A stretch of DNA of 64,000 bases from Acanthochlamys bracteata (GCA_019914995.1 CM034132.1:8302662-8366661), one strand, 5' to 3'. Numbered from the stretch's first letter, positions 35,588-48,265 are shown. Made by a program: numbers and translations. Notes: generated by a model from the letters alone, not told the origin.

Positions 35588-38500
35588 TTATATAACACAT
35601 AAACCTATCTCATGGCAGATTTTTGTAAAGGAGTCAAGTCCTAAAGGTTTAGTGAAGATGTCAGCTAGTTGATTTTCAGAATTAACAAAGTTTAACAATA
35701 TATTATTGCATTCAACATGCTCTCTAATGAAATGGTGTCTTAAATCTATGTGCTTTGTGCGTGAGTGTTGAATGCGATTTTTGATTAACTTAATGGCACT
35801 TGTATTGTCACAGAATATAGGCACATTCTTAAAATCACAACCAAAATCAAGAAGTTGTAGTTTTATCCAAAGTACCTGAGAGCAGCAACTTCCAGCGGCT
35901 ATGTATTCTGCTTCGGCAGTTGACATCGCCACTGAAGCTTCTTTTCTAGAGCACCATGAGATCAGACAACCTCCTAAAAACTGACAAGAGCCACTTGTGC
36001 TCTTTCTATCAAGCTTGCAGCCACCAAAGTCAGCGTCAGCATAAGCATATAAGTTAAATTCACAGCCTCTTGGATAGAATAATCCTAATTCCATAGTTCC
36101 TACCAAGTATCTAATGATTCGTTTTACAGCTATCATGTGAGATTCTTTTGGATCACTTTGAAATCTAGCACATAGGCACACACTGAATTGAATGTCCGGT
36201 CTACTAGCAGTAAGATAAAGGAGTGATCCAATCATACCTCTATATAATTTTTGATCCACTGCTTTACCTGTCTCATCTCGGTTCAATTTGCAAGAAGTAG
36301 ACATTAGAGTGCTTATCTTCTTGCTTCCTTCCATGCTGAACTTTTTGATCAACTCTTTAATGTATTTGCTTTGACTTATGAATATGCCATTTTTCAGTTG
36401 TTTAACTTGTAGACCAAAAAAATAATTTAGTTCACCCATCAAGCTCATTTCAAACTCCTCTTTCATCAAGCTAGAAAATTTTCTGCATAGACTTTCATTA
36501 GTAGCACCAAATATTATGTCATCTACATAGACTTGTACAATTAACATGTCATTATCTTCATTCAATGTGAACAAGGTTAAGTCAATCTTACCTCGACTGA
36601 AGCCTTTTTCAATCAGAAATGTGCTTAACCTTTCATACCAAGCTCTGGGAGCTTGTTTCAAACCATAAAGAGCTTTGTTCAATTTGTAAACATGATTTGG
36701 ACAGTTTGTGTTTTCAAACCCGGGAGGTTGTTCAACATAGACTTCTTCTTTCAGAAAACCAATGCACTTTTAACATCCATTTGAAAAAGTTAGAAATCTT
36801 TATGACATGCAAAAGCAAGTAGAATTCTAATAGCTTCAAGACGTGCAACAGGAGCATAAGTTTCATCAAAATCTATTCCTTCTTCCTGATTATATCCTTT
36901 AGCTACTAGTGTAGCTTTGTTTCTAGTTATGATGCCATTTTCATACAATTTATTTCTAAACACCCATTTTGTTCCTATGATGGATTTGTTTAGAGGTTTT
37001 CTAACAAGATGCCATACATTATTTCTTTCAAACTGATTTTGATTCTTCTTACATGGCAGTGATCCATAAGCTATCTGTCAATGCATCTTCTATGCACTTC
37101 GGTTCTAGATTTGATACAAATGCAGAGTGCTGAATGAATTTATTTTTAAAATGGGATCTAGTTCTTGTACCTTCATTTGCCTCACCTAGTATGTTTTCTT
37201 GTGGATGACTGGATCTGTATTTGAAGGTCCTGCTGATCTGCTCATGAGTTTCTGTCTGATCAGGTAAAATTCCAGGAGTCTGTCCTTCCTCTGTTATTTC
37301 AGCTGGCTGTTCGTCTGCTGTTTGGGTCTCTGTAATCTGTTGTTTTTCTGTCGATGGGAACAGCTCTTTCTCTTCTTCTGATCCTGCATCTAGTTCTCGA
37401 TTTCTTCTCGTGCCATTGTTAGACTTATTAAATAATACATGCATAGATTCTTCAACAATCATAGTTCGTTTGTTAAAAATTCTATATGCTTTTGACGCAG
37501 AGGAGTAACCGAGAAAAATACCTTCATCACTTTTTGCATCAAACTTTCCAAGATTATCTTTCCGGTTGTTGAGGATAAAACATTTGCATCCAAAGATTCT
37601 CAAGTAACCGATATTTGGGATTCTTTCCTTTAAAAGCTCATATGGAGTCTTTTTAAGAATGGGGCGAATGAATCCACGGTTAATAATATGACATGCAGAT
37701 TAACGGCTTCAGCCCAAAAATATTTTGGTAGGTTTTGTTCTATGAGCATGGTTCGTGCCATTTCTACTAGCACTCTATTTTTCCTTTCTACTACACCATT
37801 TTGTTGGGGAGTTCTTGGAGCAGAGAAATTATGTGTTAAGCCATTCGAATCACAGAATTCTTCAAAATAGAAGTTTTGAAATTCCTTGCCATGATCACTT
37901 CTAATAGCACAGATGATTAGGTTTAATTCTTTTTGAATCTTTTTGAAAAAGCATATGAATGTTTTCAGTGCATCATTCTTGTATGCTAAGAAGTAAACCT
38001 AACAGAAACGAGAATAATTATCTACTATTACTAGACAGTAATACTTACCTTCCAAACTTGCTGTTCTTGCTGGTCCAAATAAATCCATGTGTAGCAGTTG
38101 TAATGGTTGCTTGGTTGTGATCACTTGCTTGTGCTTGAATGATGACTTCACTTGTTTTCCTTTGGCACATGCATCACATAATTCATTCAAGCTATAGTTG
38201 GCTTCAGGTAGTTTCTTTACTAGCTTTAGTTTGGACAGTTTTGATAGTATTTTGATGTTGCAGTGTCCCAAACGTCTATGCCAGAGCCAGCTGCTTTCCT
38301 GTTGACTCGCTACTAGACACATCTTGTTGTTAGGAAGATAATTAATATAGAGTACATAAACATTATCTTCCCTTTTTCCGTTTAGTATTTCTTCTCCAGA
38401 TGACAGATTAACAATTGAGCAGCATTGATTATCAAAATTAACTTTAAAACCGTTATCACATAATTGACTTATGCTTTTTAGGTTATGTTTTAATCCTTTA

Positions 38501-38727
38501 ACATGAAGAACATTTTCTATGCATAGGGAGGAAGGATTACCTATTTTTCCTATGTCTATTACTTTGCACTTACTGTTGTCTCCAAGAATTACATTTCCAC
38601 CGAATTGTTTTTGTAGACTGCTGAAACATTTTTCATTTCCTGTCATATGTCTTGAGCACCCGCTGTCCAAGTACCATTTGCTATTTTTCAGTCGGGTTGG
38701 CTCCTCTCCTTCCTGCAAAAGAAATCT
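35588..38727 (-). pseudogene. pol of SIRE-type element 2, several breaks
   Basis: The protease has DSG in KWYLDSGCSRHMTG near 38660. A pre-integrase zinc region follows. The integrase core has its first stop near 38000 (Trp codon to TAG). The second catalytic Asp is intact at 37894-37896 (RSDHGKEF), unlike element 1. A one-base loss follows near 37690. The RT-RNase H block 36682-35588 is open for 364 codons with YVDD and a TKPLG end. Other breaks: a cluster near 37050-36985, a stop near 36795 and a small deletion near 36760. It follows gag in the same frame after a single stop at 38728-38730. Confidence 0.9.
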
Positions 38728-38730
38728 TTA

Positions 38731-40739
38731 GTGTTTAGATACCCAAATTTCTTTGGGTCCTAAAGAGTTAGTGCTGTTATATGTTCCTTTTGGAACCTAT
38801 ATCATTTTTATTTTGTTGGTGTTCTTTTTATACCAGCATGAATAAACATTATGCCATTTTCTGCCACAATGAAAACATTAAACAAAAGGTATTGTGGAGT
38901 AAGATATGTTTGCTGTGTGTGTGCTTTGGATATTAAATTTTTGTTTTGCATCTTTGCTGTTGCCATACCTGAGTGTCTTGTGGAGAGCTGATTATACCTT
39001 CAGATTTGTTTACCAGTTGCCATAGATGCTGGAATGAATCCTATTCCTTCCTTTCTGTATGGGCTGCGTTGAGCTCCCAGCATTGCATCTAGTCTATCCT
39101 TTCCATTAACAAATCTTGCCAGTGATGCTTCTAGGTCGAGATTCTTACTCTGCAGAGCTTTGTTTTCTTGAAGCAGTCTTTGATTTTCTTCTATCAGCTT
39201 AGTTTCTTTTATGTGCATATTTGTATAATCAGTCATGAATGGTTTAAGATCTGGAATGGTGGGGTATGACAGTCTATTTACCTCTCTACTTAGTGACTCA
39301 TTCAACTCCTCAAGCTCAGCAATTTTCTTTATCATGTCTATGCTTGAGCTATCTGTGCATCTTGTCAGTTCTCCAGTCTTACACTCATTTAGTTTGACAT
39401 GAAGCTTTTCATTTATTTGAGTCAAGCGTTTATTTTCAATATGCAGTGCACATAATTTAGAGTTAAGATGATCATAATCTGCATAGAGTGTGTCTTTCAT
39501 GGCATCAGTTTTGTCTTCTAAGGCATTTTTTAAAACAAGTGTTTCCTTTTTCAGACATTCGTTTTCATCCTTAATTTTATGCATGCATATTTTCATAGTT
39601 TTGCAGTCGGTTTTGGCATGTAGGTATTTTGCATACAGTTCATCAAAAACATCTTATAATTGTTCATTGGAATCATCATAGTCAGTAGAATTTGCCTCAC
39701 TGTCATCTTCATGATCTGCCATCAGACATAAGTTGCTTTCTTCATTTTTCTCTGTCTCAGTCTGACTGTCTTCTGATGAGCTTTCATCTTCATCACTCCA
39801 GGCTGCCATAGCTCGTTTTCTTCTTGTGTCCTTGTATTTAGATCTCTTGAGCAGTGGACAATCGTTCTTGAAGTGTCCTGGCTTGTTGCAGTTGAAGCAG
39901 TTGGTGTCCTGTCTATCCTCTCCTCTATTGGTTCTTCCAGGTATCCTTCTTTTTCTAGACTTGTTTCTTCTGAGAAAACTTTTAAACTTACGAGTTAAGA
40001 GTGCAATGTCTTCATCAGAGGAAGAATCACTTACCTGCTGGTCATTGCTCTTCAATGCAATCCCTTCAGGACGTTCATCAGTTTTCTTCAGAGATAGTTC
40101 CTTAGCCATTAGCTTGCCAATCAGTTCATCTAGTGACATTTGAGGAAAGGTTGGATTTTCCTCTATGGTATCTACTTTAGATCCAAATGTTGGCAGCACA
40201 GCTCTCAATATCTTCCATTTCAGTTCTTCAGGTTTGAATACTTTTCCTAGATTCTTCAGAGGATTTGTAATGTTAGTGAATCTAGTGAAAATCTGAGAAA
40301 TGGATTCACCTTGGTTCATCCTGAAGTTTTCATACTCATGCATGAGCAGATTCACTCTGGTTTCTTTGACTTGAGTGGTTCCTTCATGCGTTACCTCCAA
40401 CTGATCCCATATTTCTTTGGCAGAGTTGCAAGCACTGATTCGGTTGAACTCATTAGGATCCAGTGCACAATACAGAAGGTTCATAGCTCTGTCATTCATT
40501 GATATGAGCTTGTTATCTTCATCATTGTATTCCCGTTCAGCCTTGGGAATACGTATCCCATCTGGACCAGTTTTGGTTGGAAGGATAGGTCCGTCCCGTA
40601 TGATCTTCCATAGTGTGAAGTCGAGTGCTCGAATGAAGATTGTCATTTTGGTTTTCCAGTAGCCATAATTTGTTCCATCAAAGAGTGGTGGTCTGTTGGA
40701 GGATCTACCTTCAAAAGCTATAGGAACAAGGTTAGCCAT
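38731..40739 (-). pseudogene. gag of SIRE-type element 2, premature stops
   Basis: It reads from MANLVPIAFEG at 40739 with no frameshift through the NYGYWK motif, the UBN2-type region and the first zinc knuckle CFNCNKPGHFKNDC (near 39870-39910). It stops at 39654 where element 1 has Gln (CAA to TAA). The coiled-coil part continues (39596-39000), with further damage near 39000 and in the second knuckle near 38850-38890 (a stop where Tyr or Lys is expected). It is useful for reading the frameshifted start of the element 1 gag. Confidence 0.9.
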
Positions 40740-40787
40740 AAGGATCTTTTACCTCAAGGTTGTTAGACCTTTGATTTTTGGAGGCCT

Positions 40788-40799
40788 GCTCTGATACCA
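40788..40799 (-). other. Primer binding site of element 2
   Basis: GCTCTGATACCA, the exact complement of TGGTATCAGAGC, two bases from the LTR that starts at 40802. Confidence 0.92.
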
Positions 40800-40801
40800 A
40801 T

Positions 40802-42370
40802 TGTTAGATATTCCTGCAAGATTAACTCAAGAGGGGAGGGGTGAATTGAGTTAGTCTATAAAAAAAATTTTATCAAATTTGTTATCCTACTGGCAGAGAG
40901 CTAGCAGCCGGCTGTGTCAATGCTGTCACCTGCAGACAGAAGAGTTAGCGTGTTTACTGACAGAAGTAACAAAGAGTAGTGCTCAGGATATTTAACATGG
41001 TTCAGCAAAACCCTTTTGCCTACATCTACGGTCGCTCTATTACCAGAGCCAAAGCTTCACTAGACCTTTAATATGCTATAAATACACCTAGAGCGAAGTG
41101 CTTTGCCAAGCACACATACTCTACCGGGTTTCTTCGCCAAGACAACTCCTACCAGCCTCCTGGACACTCCTGTCCCCCTCGCTGATTTGCTAGCACTATT
41201 ACAAGGTCTAAGAGCTTACAACAAGCTCAACCCGAGCTTCCTTTACCGGTGCATCCAGCACCACCTTTACACTGTGAGTGACAAGTTACAAGAAAATAAA
41301 CAAGTATTGAGTGCAGGATCTATCTCATAAATCTTGAGAGTTTAATCGGTGATTCAGTTGAGATGATCGGAGAGATTCTTGAGATTTCTTGATATGATTT
41401 GCAGCAAGATTTGTTTGTGTGGAGTAGTCAAGTTCGTGGATGGGCAGCGGTGGGAGATCTTTGTGTAGAGTGGTAGAGTTTTTGTATGCCTCTGTTTTTG
41501 CTTGGATTCTCTCTACTTCTGTTTTCTTTTTGTTCTCTCCCTGTTTTTCTCTATTTCTCCACCACGTTTCCTCGTTGCTGTGACTCCCTTTTTATAGAGC
41601 ATCTTTTCTGTGCAGGAGCCGTTGAGGAACGTTGCTGTTGGCGTTCGGTTCTTCACGTCAGAGAAGGAATGGTGTTGTCCAGTGGTTCTTCAGCTGTGTT
41701 TGTGCAAAGTCTTTGTTGCATTGAATGCGTTGAAGAAATTTGAATTTGCTGCCAACGGTTGTGTGCTTAATTCAGCTAAGCTTCATTTGAATTTGGTGGT
41801 GATGAGTTGATATGGTATGTCCATAATAAATGCAGTGCAGGTTGACCGCTTGATTGATCAAGGACTTTGACTGCTTTCTTTCCTTGATTATTGAGCTTCC
41901 CTTTTGTGTGAAAGTGAAGATGATTTTAGCTCTTGTAAATCTTCTTGTTTGAAGTCCTTCAGTCCGTTGTGAGTGTAGGTGATTTTTTGAAAGCGAGGGA
42001 AACCGTTGCCGATTGAACATATGGGTTTGTCTCGAAATAGAAATGCATATGCTTGACAACCAAACAATTGCTATAATGTGGTGTTGCATCCTCATCCCCC
42101 ATATGTTATTCTTCTCGCTTCCGATTGATGAGCGATCGAGCAAAATGGGCCGTGATGTGGCTGTGGCATCCTCATCCCCATGTCTTTGTCCTCTGTCCCA
42201 GTATGTAGTAGCATAATAGTTGGGTATATGATGATGGTTTTTTTGTCTAACGTAAATTAAATGATCTTTGTTTGTCTAATCCTGCAGACTTGTTTTCAGA
42301 TTATTAGTCTTATATAAATCATAGTTCTTAATTCTTTGTTATCATCAAAATTATCCTTGTATTTCCAACA
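40802..42370 (-). repeat. 5' LTR of SIRE-type element 2
   Basis: Plus-strand start TGTTAGATATTCC and end TATTTCCAACA, 1569 bp. It retains the segment lost from the 5' LTR of element 1. Confidence 0.93.
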
Positions 42371-42997
42371 ATTTCTTTATAAAATTATTTAATACTTTGA
42401 AAATTTTAGATAATACTTATTAAAGTTGCTGAAAATTAAAAACATAATCTTTCTTATATTTTATCTTAATGTAGTAAATTAACAGTATTCATATTTATGG
42501 TTCAGATAAACTATCTCATTAATAATTTTTTATATTCATTTAGCTTATTATTATAATATCTTTACAGATTCTATCATTATTTTATAAATATAAACTTATA
42601 TAGTTATACCACATTTAAAAAATCTAATTTTTTATGTAATCAATTAATTAAGCGTCAAGCAATCATATTTATCCTTCAAAATAAACAGAAAAAAGATAAT
42701 CCAAAATACAACCATATAAAAAATATTTTGCTTCCATAATAAACTCCTCATAAAATAAACCAAACACAACTCCACCCGTTACAAACGTACGATTGATTAT
42801 CTTTAGCTATTCCAACTTCGTTCAAAATCCTCGAGAGCTCTCCTAATTAATGAATTTTTTTTATAAGATGAAATCGTAAGACCGTAACTAAAATCGGAAT
42901 CTTACAGATTACAGGTAAGATCGGAATCTTATATCAAGTAGGATCATTTGTTAATATAAAATCGTAAGATTTTAAGATTTAAATCGGGATTTTAACA
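42371..42997. repeat. AAAATC-rich repeat, copy 2, right piece
   Basis: Continues the repeat begun at 31826. Its reverse complement follows 791-1500, including the CTCGAGGATTTTGA and GAGGAGTTTATTATG blocks. It ends at CGGGATTTTAAC, next to the P450 3' relic. Confidence 0.72.
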
Positions 42998-43007
42998 ACC
43001 ATGGCTG

Positions 43008-43303
43008 CAAGTACCAAATTAGACTCTTTCCAAACTACAATTAAGTTCATCTCACTCATATCTAACTCTTCGCTTTTTCTTCCATTAGGCACGTCCCAAT
43101 CAAATAGTACGAGAGATTCGCATTGGCATGTTCAATCGGTGTCATCGCGAACGCAACACTTGGACAACCTTGCCTTCCATCACCAAAAGGTATCGCCTGA
43201 AAGTCTTGTCCTTTGAAATCCACACTATTATTGATGAATCTTTTTGGTTAGAAATTCTTCAGGTTGTCCCAAGACCTAGGATCCCTACCAATTGCCAGGC
43301 GTT
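43008..43303 (-). pseudogene. CYP71A-like P450, 3' end, broken
   Basis: Minus-strand text follows the last third of exon 2 of the intact P450. NAW and GRDP-like text appears near 43280-43303. FGDGRQGCP is the haem loop, with Cys kept, near 43150-43180, followed by an AFAM-like stretch, and WKESNLVLAA sits near 43010-43040. Frames shift between these pieces. At 43303 the P450 text switches abruptly to a plus-strand gypsy integrase, and on the other side the AAAATC-rich repeat begins, so both flanks are transposon junctions. It lies upstream of the 1-790 relic on the minus strand, so the two cannot be halves of one gene in the present order. Confidence 0.85.
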
Positions 43304-45650
43304 GATGAATCTTTTATGGGCTTATCGCACAGCATTCAAAACTCCAATTGGAATGTATCTGTATCGCCTAGTGTTTAGGAAAGTTTGCCATATACGTGTG
43401 GAACTGGAGCATCGAGCATATTGGGCAGGCAAGAAGTTGAATTTTGAGATGCAAGCAACATGAGAGAAAAGACTGTTGCAAGTAAATGAAATAGACGAAT
43501 TTCGACATTAAGCTTATGAAAACTTTAGGATTTATAAGTAAAATCAAGGCCTGTCATAACAAGAACAGATTAAGAAAAGAGTTCACCCTTGGACAGCATG
43601 TTCTACTATACAACTCACGATACTTGTATTCCTTAGAAAGTTTAAATCAAGATGGTCAGATCCATTCACTTTAGTGAAAGTATTTCCTTATAGAGCAATT
43701 GAGGTTACCGATGAGAAGAAAGGTACATTCAAAGTTAATTGGTAACGATTCAAACCATAATTTGCTGATTTTGATAACAACAAAACTGCCATCCTCCTTG
43801 AACCGGCATAAAGGAAATGAAGTCAAGCTATAGACTATAAATAAAGCGCTTGTTGGGAGGCAACCCAAATTTCTCAACCGTTAGTATTTTATTTATTTTG
43901 AATTTTATGCTAGTTTTCTGTTTTGATTTCTATTTAGTTCTATAAATTTCAAATGATAGGGAGAAATATGATAAGTGGACATAAGCAAAAGGAATATTGA
44001 GTGAGAAAGCACAAAAATTAGGGACGCTTTCTAATCACTCCTCTTTGCTTATATTTTTGTATATACACATTTAGTACAATGTTTAGTTCCACGTGTGGGG
44101 GTAGAGAATTGTTTGTAATGTTTATGTTATTGTTGCTTGGTTGGTGGAGTACATCACTTATTATGAAGATTTTCTGTCTTGAGTCTTATTTCTTAGAGAG
44201 GGACAAAACGCATAGCTATTAAAATTAATTCTTATGTTAACTAGTGATGAATGTGGTATTTGCTAGCTTGAACTTGTGATCGTGAGTGACTTAGAGAATT
44301 GATTTGCTTTTGTTGCCATTTTAAGATCTGAAGCTAATGTAATATTTGATTGAGAAGTTACATTGAGCATTGACTATATACTAGATTTTGATTCCTAATT
44401 ATTGTCTTCATTAAAGATATTGCACTAGTTAGACTTGTCCAGTCTAAAAGAGCTATCTATACGAAAGTGTGAAAGCTAATATTGAGTAATTTGACCCTAT
44501 GTACCATAAATATATAGGAGATAATCTGTCAAAGAAGGCTACCTTTATGATAGTGTAAAAGCTATTGACTATGAGTAAAATAATAATAATAATGATATAC
44601 CAGACTAAGTTTTGGACACAAAAGGGAAATTCAGATTACCAATTAGTTTGGCTTGCTCGATTTAAACTTCGATACTGAGACTATAAGAGTGAAAGAGATC
44701 AAAATAGGCATTTGAGTTTATTGACCATCAAAGTACTTATATTCATTAGTTTAGCTTTCTTATCTTAAATTATTTACTTCATGAGAACAAGTGTCTCTAT
44801 GATCGAAAAATATAATTGGTTGTGCTTTGAAAATTTTTCATGAGTTATACATTCGATGACAGATCTAAGATAATGGTGTTATGAAATCCAACCAAGCTAC
44901 ATGAATATTAACATATTTTTTTATTGCTCGAGGGCGAGCAAAATCTAAGTGTGGGGTATTTGAAGTGCTCAAATATATAAATAATATCGTGCACTCTTGT
45001 ATCATATATGTTTATATTTTTTTATAGAAAAACTAATAAAAAGAACCTTAATTTTTTGTTTTTCTTGATTTTCAACAATTCTGTACAGTTTGAGAATTTT
45101 TTTATAAAAATTTGACTTTTTTGTGCAGATTTTGTGAGCGGCCATCTGGATTTAAAAGCCAAGATATTCAAGTTGGTTAAGAAATTATTTCAGAGTTTTC
45201 TACGCAACCATTTGTTATATATTCAGAGAAGAAGTTGAGATACGATGCATACCCTAATCATATACGTAGGTTTTGAAACGAGTGCACTTGACGGCCTTGC
45301 GGATTTTTAAATGATATGTGTGATATATGGTTGAAAATATAAGACATTGGTATTAATTTTATATATTTTATTTATTTTTTGGAGGCCAAACAGACCCTAA
45401 AATGGTGCAGATAAATGAATGGACAGAGAGTTCAGATTAGATTGGACTACACCAATCTAATTATGGAGACAAATCTTATGGTTTTACATACTCAATTTTT
45501 GAATTTCCTAGATGGGGGCAATAGGAAAGAGTAGGAAGATGCGGCTCATTTAGGGTTTATTTTCTGAGGTTCTTGCTGCTCGAATAGGGAGAAGGATGGA
45601 CGGAAGCACCAAGCAAAGAAAAAATATGGCAGTTCGCTTGACACCACTAT
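43304..45650 (+). mobile_element. Ty3/gypsy (Athila-like) 3' fragment
   Basis: Begins inside integrase: LLWAYRTAFKTPIGM, RLVFRKVCH and ELEHRAYWAGKKLNF (43315-43460) are typical of Athila-like gypsy elements. Then come NEIDEFRH-like text and a broken integrase C-terminus to about 43760. Downstream is non-coding sequence with GTGTGGGGG near 44090 and GCTCGAGGGCGAGC followed by AAGTGTGGGG (44927-44960), the usual purine-rich end before the 3' LTR in this group. The LTR probably starts near 44961; its end is not certain. There is no gag, protease or RT in the window. Several stops follow 43463. Confidence 0.75.
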
Positions 45651-45730
45651 TTGTTCATGATTTTTTTGTTCTTTCCTTTTGTGTTGTTAGATCTTGAAAA
45701 CTATGAACGAAATTTCTCTTTTACAAATTA

Positions 45731-48265
45731 GGGTATGTTTGGCTAAGCTTGTGCTTATAAATAAATAAGAAATATAATAACTGAAATATCCTTAGGTATA
45801 TAATAAGTGATATATTGTTAAAATTTTGAATTCTAGTCACATATTATTCAATTTAATACTTTTTATAACATAATAAATTTTTAGTAATACTTCCTTATAA
45901 TATTATTGTTATAAATTGTGATTAATTTATAATTATGTTTTGCCAATTAATTTGAAATATATAAACATATATTATTTATATATAATAATAAACAATGATT
46001 AATATATTTGGAGGAATGAATAACTAAATACAGCCATATATTAACTAGTTCATACTAATACGCTTGTCCAAATATAATAGTGCTTATTTGAAGTATAAGA
46101 AAATAAGAGCCCATGTTTCTGCATTTGATACCTATAACACACATGAAATTGGTACAAGTACGCTTGCATTCAACTTCCAACACTTCCGGTGTAAAATGGT
46201 CTCATATGTTCGATAACAAATATAGTCATACATTCAAGTATGATATCCAACTCTCTCTTTAATCGATTACAAATAATAAGATCTCTTTCCCAATTACAAT
46301 CAAATAAAAAAAACATAGTTGACATGTGATTGGATCCCAAACATCCCTAAAATTCTAATATACTATCATGCTTCCTTCAAAGGCTGGTTTATCTATGGCA
46401 TCATGTAAGAATTCCATCTGATGTTTGATGCTTTAGGGACTCTGAGTGTTGAAGTAGCATAGCTCCTGCATAGCTCTAGCAGAGAAGTATGATACGAGCA
46501 AGTGCCAGTTTGATATGCTTCAGTTCTCTTTTAACTTGCACTTTGTCCATGATAATAACAAGGGAAACACCTTTATGGATAACAAAATTCTGCTTGCACT
46601 GCAAATTATAATGCATACCTCAGTGTAATTATAGTACATATCAAATTAGCATAGTCCACACCTCCAAATTTTGAAAGCATTAGAACTGCTTGCACTACAA
46701 ATCCTTCAGCTATCAACTGAGAGCGTATATATTGTCCAACTTTTTCAAACTTTCTGACCTGTGTAGTATCACATAGCTTTCAAATTTTCATAATAAAGCT
46801 AGCTAACTCTAGATAACATCCATTCAACACCAAGAAAATATTCTAGACCAGTGTAGTATCAAATAGCTTTTAGATTTTCATTACAAAGCCAGGTAACTCT
46901 AGGTAGCATCTCATTCAAAAAAAAAAAAAAAAGAACAGTGAAATATCAAATAGCTTTCAGATTTTCATCACATAGTATGGTAACTCTAAATAGTATCCAC
47001 TTAAACACAAAAAAAAACATCCAAATCAGTGTAGTATTACATAGCTTTCAGGTTTTCATCACAAAGTTAGATAACTCCACGTGATATCCATTCAACACCA
47101 AAAAGAAAAATTCCAGACCAGTGTCCATCAAATAGCTTTAAGATTTTCATCACAAAGCTACATAACTCTAGGTAGCATCCATTCCAATACTAAAAAAACA
47201 TCCAGACGAGTGTAGTATCACATAGCTTTTAGATTTTCATCACAAAATAAGATAACTCTAAATAGCATCCTTTTCTATACCAAAAAAATATCTAGACCAG
47301 TGTAGTATCACATACCTTTTAGATTTTCATCACACAGTAAGGTGATTCTAAGTAGCATTCAATTCAACACCAAGAAAAAAATGCTATATTCCAAACCTTC
47401 ATACTCAATATGAAACCTTCAAAAAGAGATGATTCTCATTAGAAAACTTACACAACCCCTTCAGCAGCTCCAATTGCAATTTTCATTCTTCTGCTCCAGT
47501 CCAAAAGGACTATCCTGAATGCTGTCCATGAGCTAGCTCATGTTTGGCATGTAATAACAAAGCGACACTGTCAATATCCATGCAGTACTATAGCCATGCA
47601 ACTCTTAATTGTCTTAAGCATATAAAGCCTACATGTTAAGTCAGTAAGGGATTAGCAATTTAATTCTACTTTCAACAACTCAATAACATGTCAATTAGCA
47701 CGTCGGTAGCCGAAAACCGTTCAAATTGATTCCATCGGTCCGGCAATGCAATCTCTAAAAGTAAGTTGAAATTCGACCCAAATGACGAAGAAAAAATCAC
47801 TATCAAAGTAAGGAGACAAATATTTGGTGCTTACCGCAGTCGAAAGTCTGGCGAAGAGGTCCGGCGGAAATCCCAATTCTACAATTGAGCGATAAAAGTT
47901 GATGAAAGGTGACAGCGACCGACGGAGAGAAGAAAGATGGAATCTAGAGGAGGTGCGCGTTGCTAGAGAAGAAGCTTGTACACCGGCAAATCACCGTGTT
48001 CAAAGAGGAGCGGGTGGGTGGTTGCGTTCAGGAGAGTAATGAGAAGGAGAAAAAAATGAGAATTATGAGAAAAGATTGGGGTTATGATAGTGTATATACT
48101 ACGTAATTGTTTTAATCTAGTATGAATAAGATAGTCATTTCACAGGACCATGAAAATAAGCTCCCGTGTGGCTTTTTTTAAAAGCATCGTTTTGATGCTT
48201 TTTCTTAAGAAGTGAAACAAGCTGCTTATTTCCAGCAAAAGCCGGTGCAACCAAACATGTCTTCC
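45731..48265. mobile_element. Possible large non-autonomous DNA element carrying a minisatellite
   Basis: The left edge reads ATGTTTGGCTAAGC (near 45735) and the right edge, in complement, ATGTTTGGTTGCACC (near 48260), which could be diverged terminal inverted repeats. No target duplication or transposase was found. The interior holds the 90-bp minisatellite. No gene recognised; the boundaries are tentative. Confidence 0.25.
46761..47385. repeat. Minisatellite, seven units of about 90 bp
   Basis: Units start at 46761, 46851, 46938, 47029, 47121, 47210 and 47300 (spacings 87-92). Each begins GTGTAGTATCA or a variant, followed by ATAGCTTT, AGATTTTCATCACAAAG, TAACTCTA and CATCCATTCAACACC. An A-run precedes each junction. 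Units are diverged, so the array is not recent. Confidence 0.9.

Larger units (their letters stand above)
31903..42370 (-). mobile_element. SIRE-type Ty1/copia retrotransposon 2 (minus strand)
   Basis: A 10,468-bp element, close kin of element 1 but opposite in orientation. Parts: 3' LTR 31903-33457, purine tract 33458-33472, third open frame 35312-33840, pol about 38727-35588, gag 40739 to about 38728, primer site 40788-40799, 5' LTR 40802-42370. Flanks read AATTT on the left and ATTTC on the right, consistent with an ATTTC duplication that lost one base. The empty site can be inferred because the interrupted repeat has another copy at 791-1557. It has fewer breaks than element 1 but several stops and frameshifts, so it is also non-autonomous. 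Confidence 0.93.

Noticed and set aside
1..43303. The two P450 relics as halves of one gene split by insertions
   Set aside because: On the minus strand the 3' part (43008-43303) comes before the 5' part (1-790), so the order is wrong without an extra rearrangement.
46761..47385. CRISPR-like array
   Set aside because: The whole 90-base unit is repeated with no unique spacers, and this is a plant genome; it is a minisatellite.
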